NCBI GenBank assembly: GCA_002205125.1
Contig: NIOE01000007.1
Coordinates: 186,001-250,000, forward strand
Source of the DNA: Roseateles noduli
GTDB lineage: Bacteria; Pseudomonadota; Gammaproteobacteria; Burkholderiales; Burkholderiaceae_C
DNA length: 64,000 bases
Reading direction: 5' to 3'
Below, one piece after another: positions 63,643-64,000 of this stretch (position 1 is its first letter; every line of letters starts with the position of its first letter). Made by a program: the position numbers and the translations under genes. Under the pieces are notes generated by a model. That model had not been told where the DNA came from. It was given only the letters and a program-made list of their open reading frames with translations, and did no database searches.

Positions 63643-64000
63643 TCAGTACAGCTTCAACATCGCGTCCATGTTGATCCGCAGGCGGATCTCATGCGGCGCG
63701 AGGCTGGCCGTGATGGCCTGGGCCTGCAGGCGCGTGTCGCGCAGCACCGGCGAGGTCAGCGGCGTGCCGCTGCGACCCAGCAGCGAGGCCACCAGCGGCG
63801 CGTTGGCGCTGTGCCCGCGCTTGAGCACCATGCCTTCCTCGCCGTTGGCCAGCCGCACCAGCGAGCCCGGCGGATAGAGGCCGATCGCCTTGATCAACGC
63901 GGCGCCCGCCTCGTCGGGCTGCTGGAGTTCGTCGAGGTAGACCGCCCGCGCCGCCTGCGCCGCGGACAGCGGCCGGCGGCTGCGTCGCGGGCTCAGGCGC
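63643..64000 (-). CDS. HD-GYP phosphodiesterase, C-terminal end (5' end outside window)
   Basis: The frame is open from the window edge to a stop at 63643-63645. The visible part ends in 'AVYLDELQQPDEAGAALIKAIGLYPPGSLVRLANGEEGMVLKRG' and 'LRINMDAMLKLY'. This is the characteristic C-terminal extension of HD-GYP c-di-GMP phosphodiesterases ('IGVYPPGT.V.L.NGE'). The catalytic HD-GYP residues are outside the window. It is probably a c-di-GMP degrading enzyme. Confidence 0.75.
   Translation of the reverse strand, partial: RLSPRRSRRPLSAAQAARAVYLDELQQPDEAGAALIKAIGLYPPGSLVRLANGEEGMVLKRGHSANAPLVASLLGRSGTPLTSPVLRDTRLQAQAITASLAPHEIRLRINMDAMLKLY

Overview
The window is a gene-dense stretch of very high-GC bacterial chromosome, and almost every codon third position is G or C. 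The gene set points to a betaproteobacterium of the Burkholderiales, probably the Roseateles/Mitsuaria/Rubrivivax neighbourhood. Supporting genes are DUF3567 and DUF3108 proteins, a PhaM-type PHA-granule protein, a stand-alone MetH homocysteine domain and a rhizobial-type glycerol ABC transporter. This placement is inferred from gene content alone. I saw no rRNA, tRNA, CRISPR array, insertion sequence or prophage. Two toxin-antitoxin pairs and one REP-like inverted pair are the only mobile-type signals.

Layout. 1-2.5 kb: two coupled M16 peptidase genes; the second has lost the zinc motif. 2.5-3.3 kb: a yybP-ykoY (Mn2+) riboswitch and its UPF0016/GDT1 manganese exporter. 3.2-4.0 kb: AbrB/PIN toxin-antitoxin. 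4.1-14.4 kb: a glycerol regulon, with glpK and glpR on the minus strand diverging from glpD and a complete ABC importer (two ATPases, two permeases, a small membrane protein and a binding protein). 14.4-19.8 kb: REP pair, TerB-like protein, an RDD membrane protein fused to a ClpP-like domain, a second PIN toxin with its putative antitoxin, and small envelope proteins. 19.8-23.2 kb: a Ser/Thr kinase with its ECF-like sigma factor. 23.5-31.8 kb: two degenerate GGDEF proteins flanking a GNAT enzyme, a beta-propeller phytase with a TonB receptor, and a beta-helix protein. 31.8-37.9 kb: two AraC regulators, an EamA exporter, an alpha/beta hydrolase, a MocR regulator and DUF2917. 37.9-40.4 kb: an S41 protease lipoprotein behind a structured leader, then pssA. 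40.5-45.7 kb: the HPr-rel-A locus (nucleotidyltransferase, HprK-related kinase, PqqD-like protein, Tat-signal protein) with an ABC exporter upstream. 45.8-52 kb: phosphatase-superfamily lipoprotein and glcDEF. 52-64 kb: binding protein with FIST sensor, PhaM, MarC, TraB/GumN, a tandem AAA ATPase, DUF3567, DUF3108, FAH-family protein, DUF4197, metH N-terminal half and the end of an HD-GYP protein.

How they work together. Glycerol is imported by the ABC system, phosphorylated by GlpK and oxidised by GlpD under GlpR control. GlcDEF oxidises glycolate. The phytase and TonB receptor look like a phytate-scavenging pair. The most interesting system is the four-gene, translationally coupled HPr-rel-A cluster. 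Its parts (PqqD-like peptide-recognition domain, P-loop kinase, nucleotidyltransferase, exported substrate candidate) look like a modification pathway whose chemistry is, to my knowledge, undescribed. The most interesting RNA signal is a three-way-junction leader at 37910-37991 that would occlude the ribosome-binding site of the S41 protease gene.
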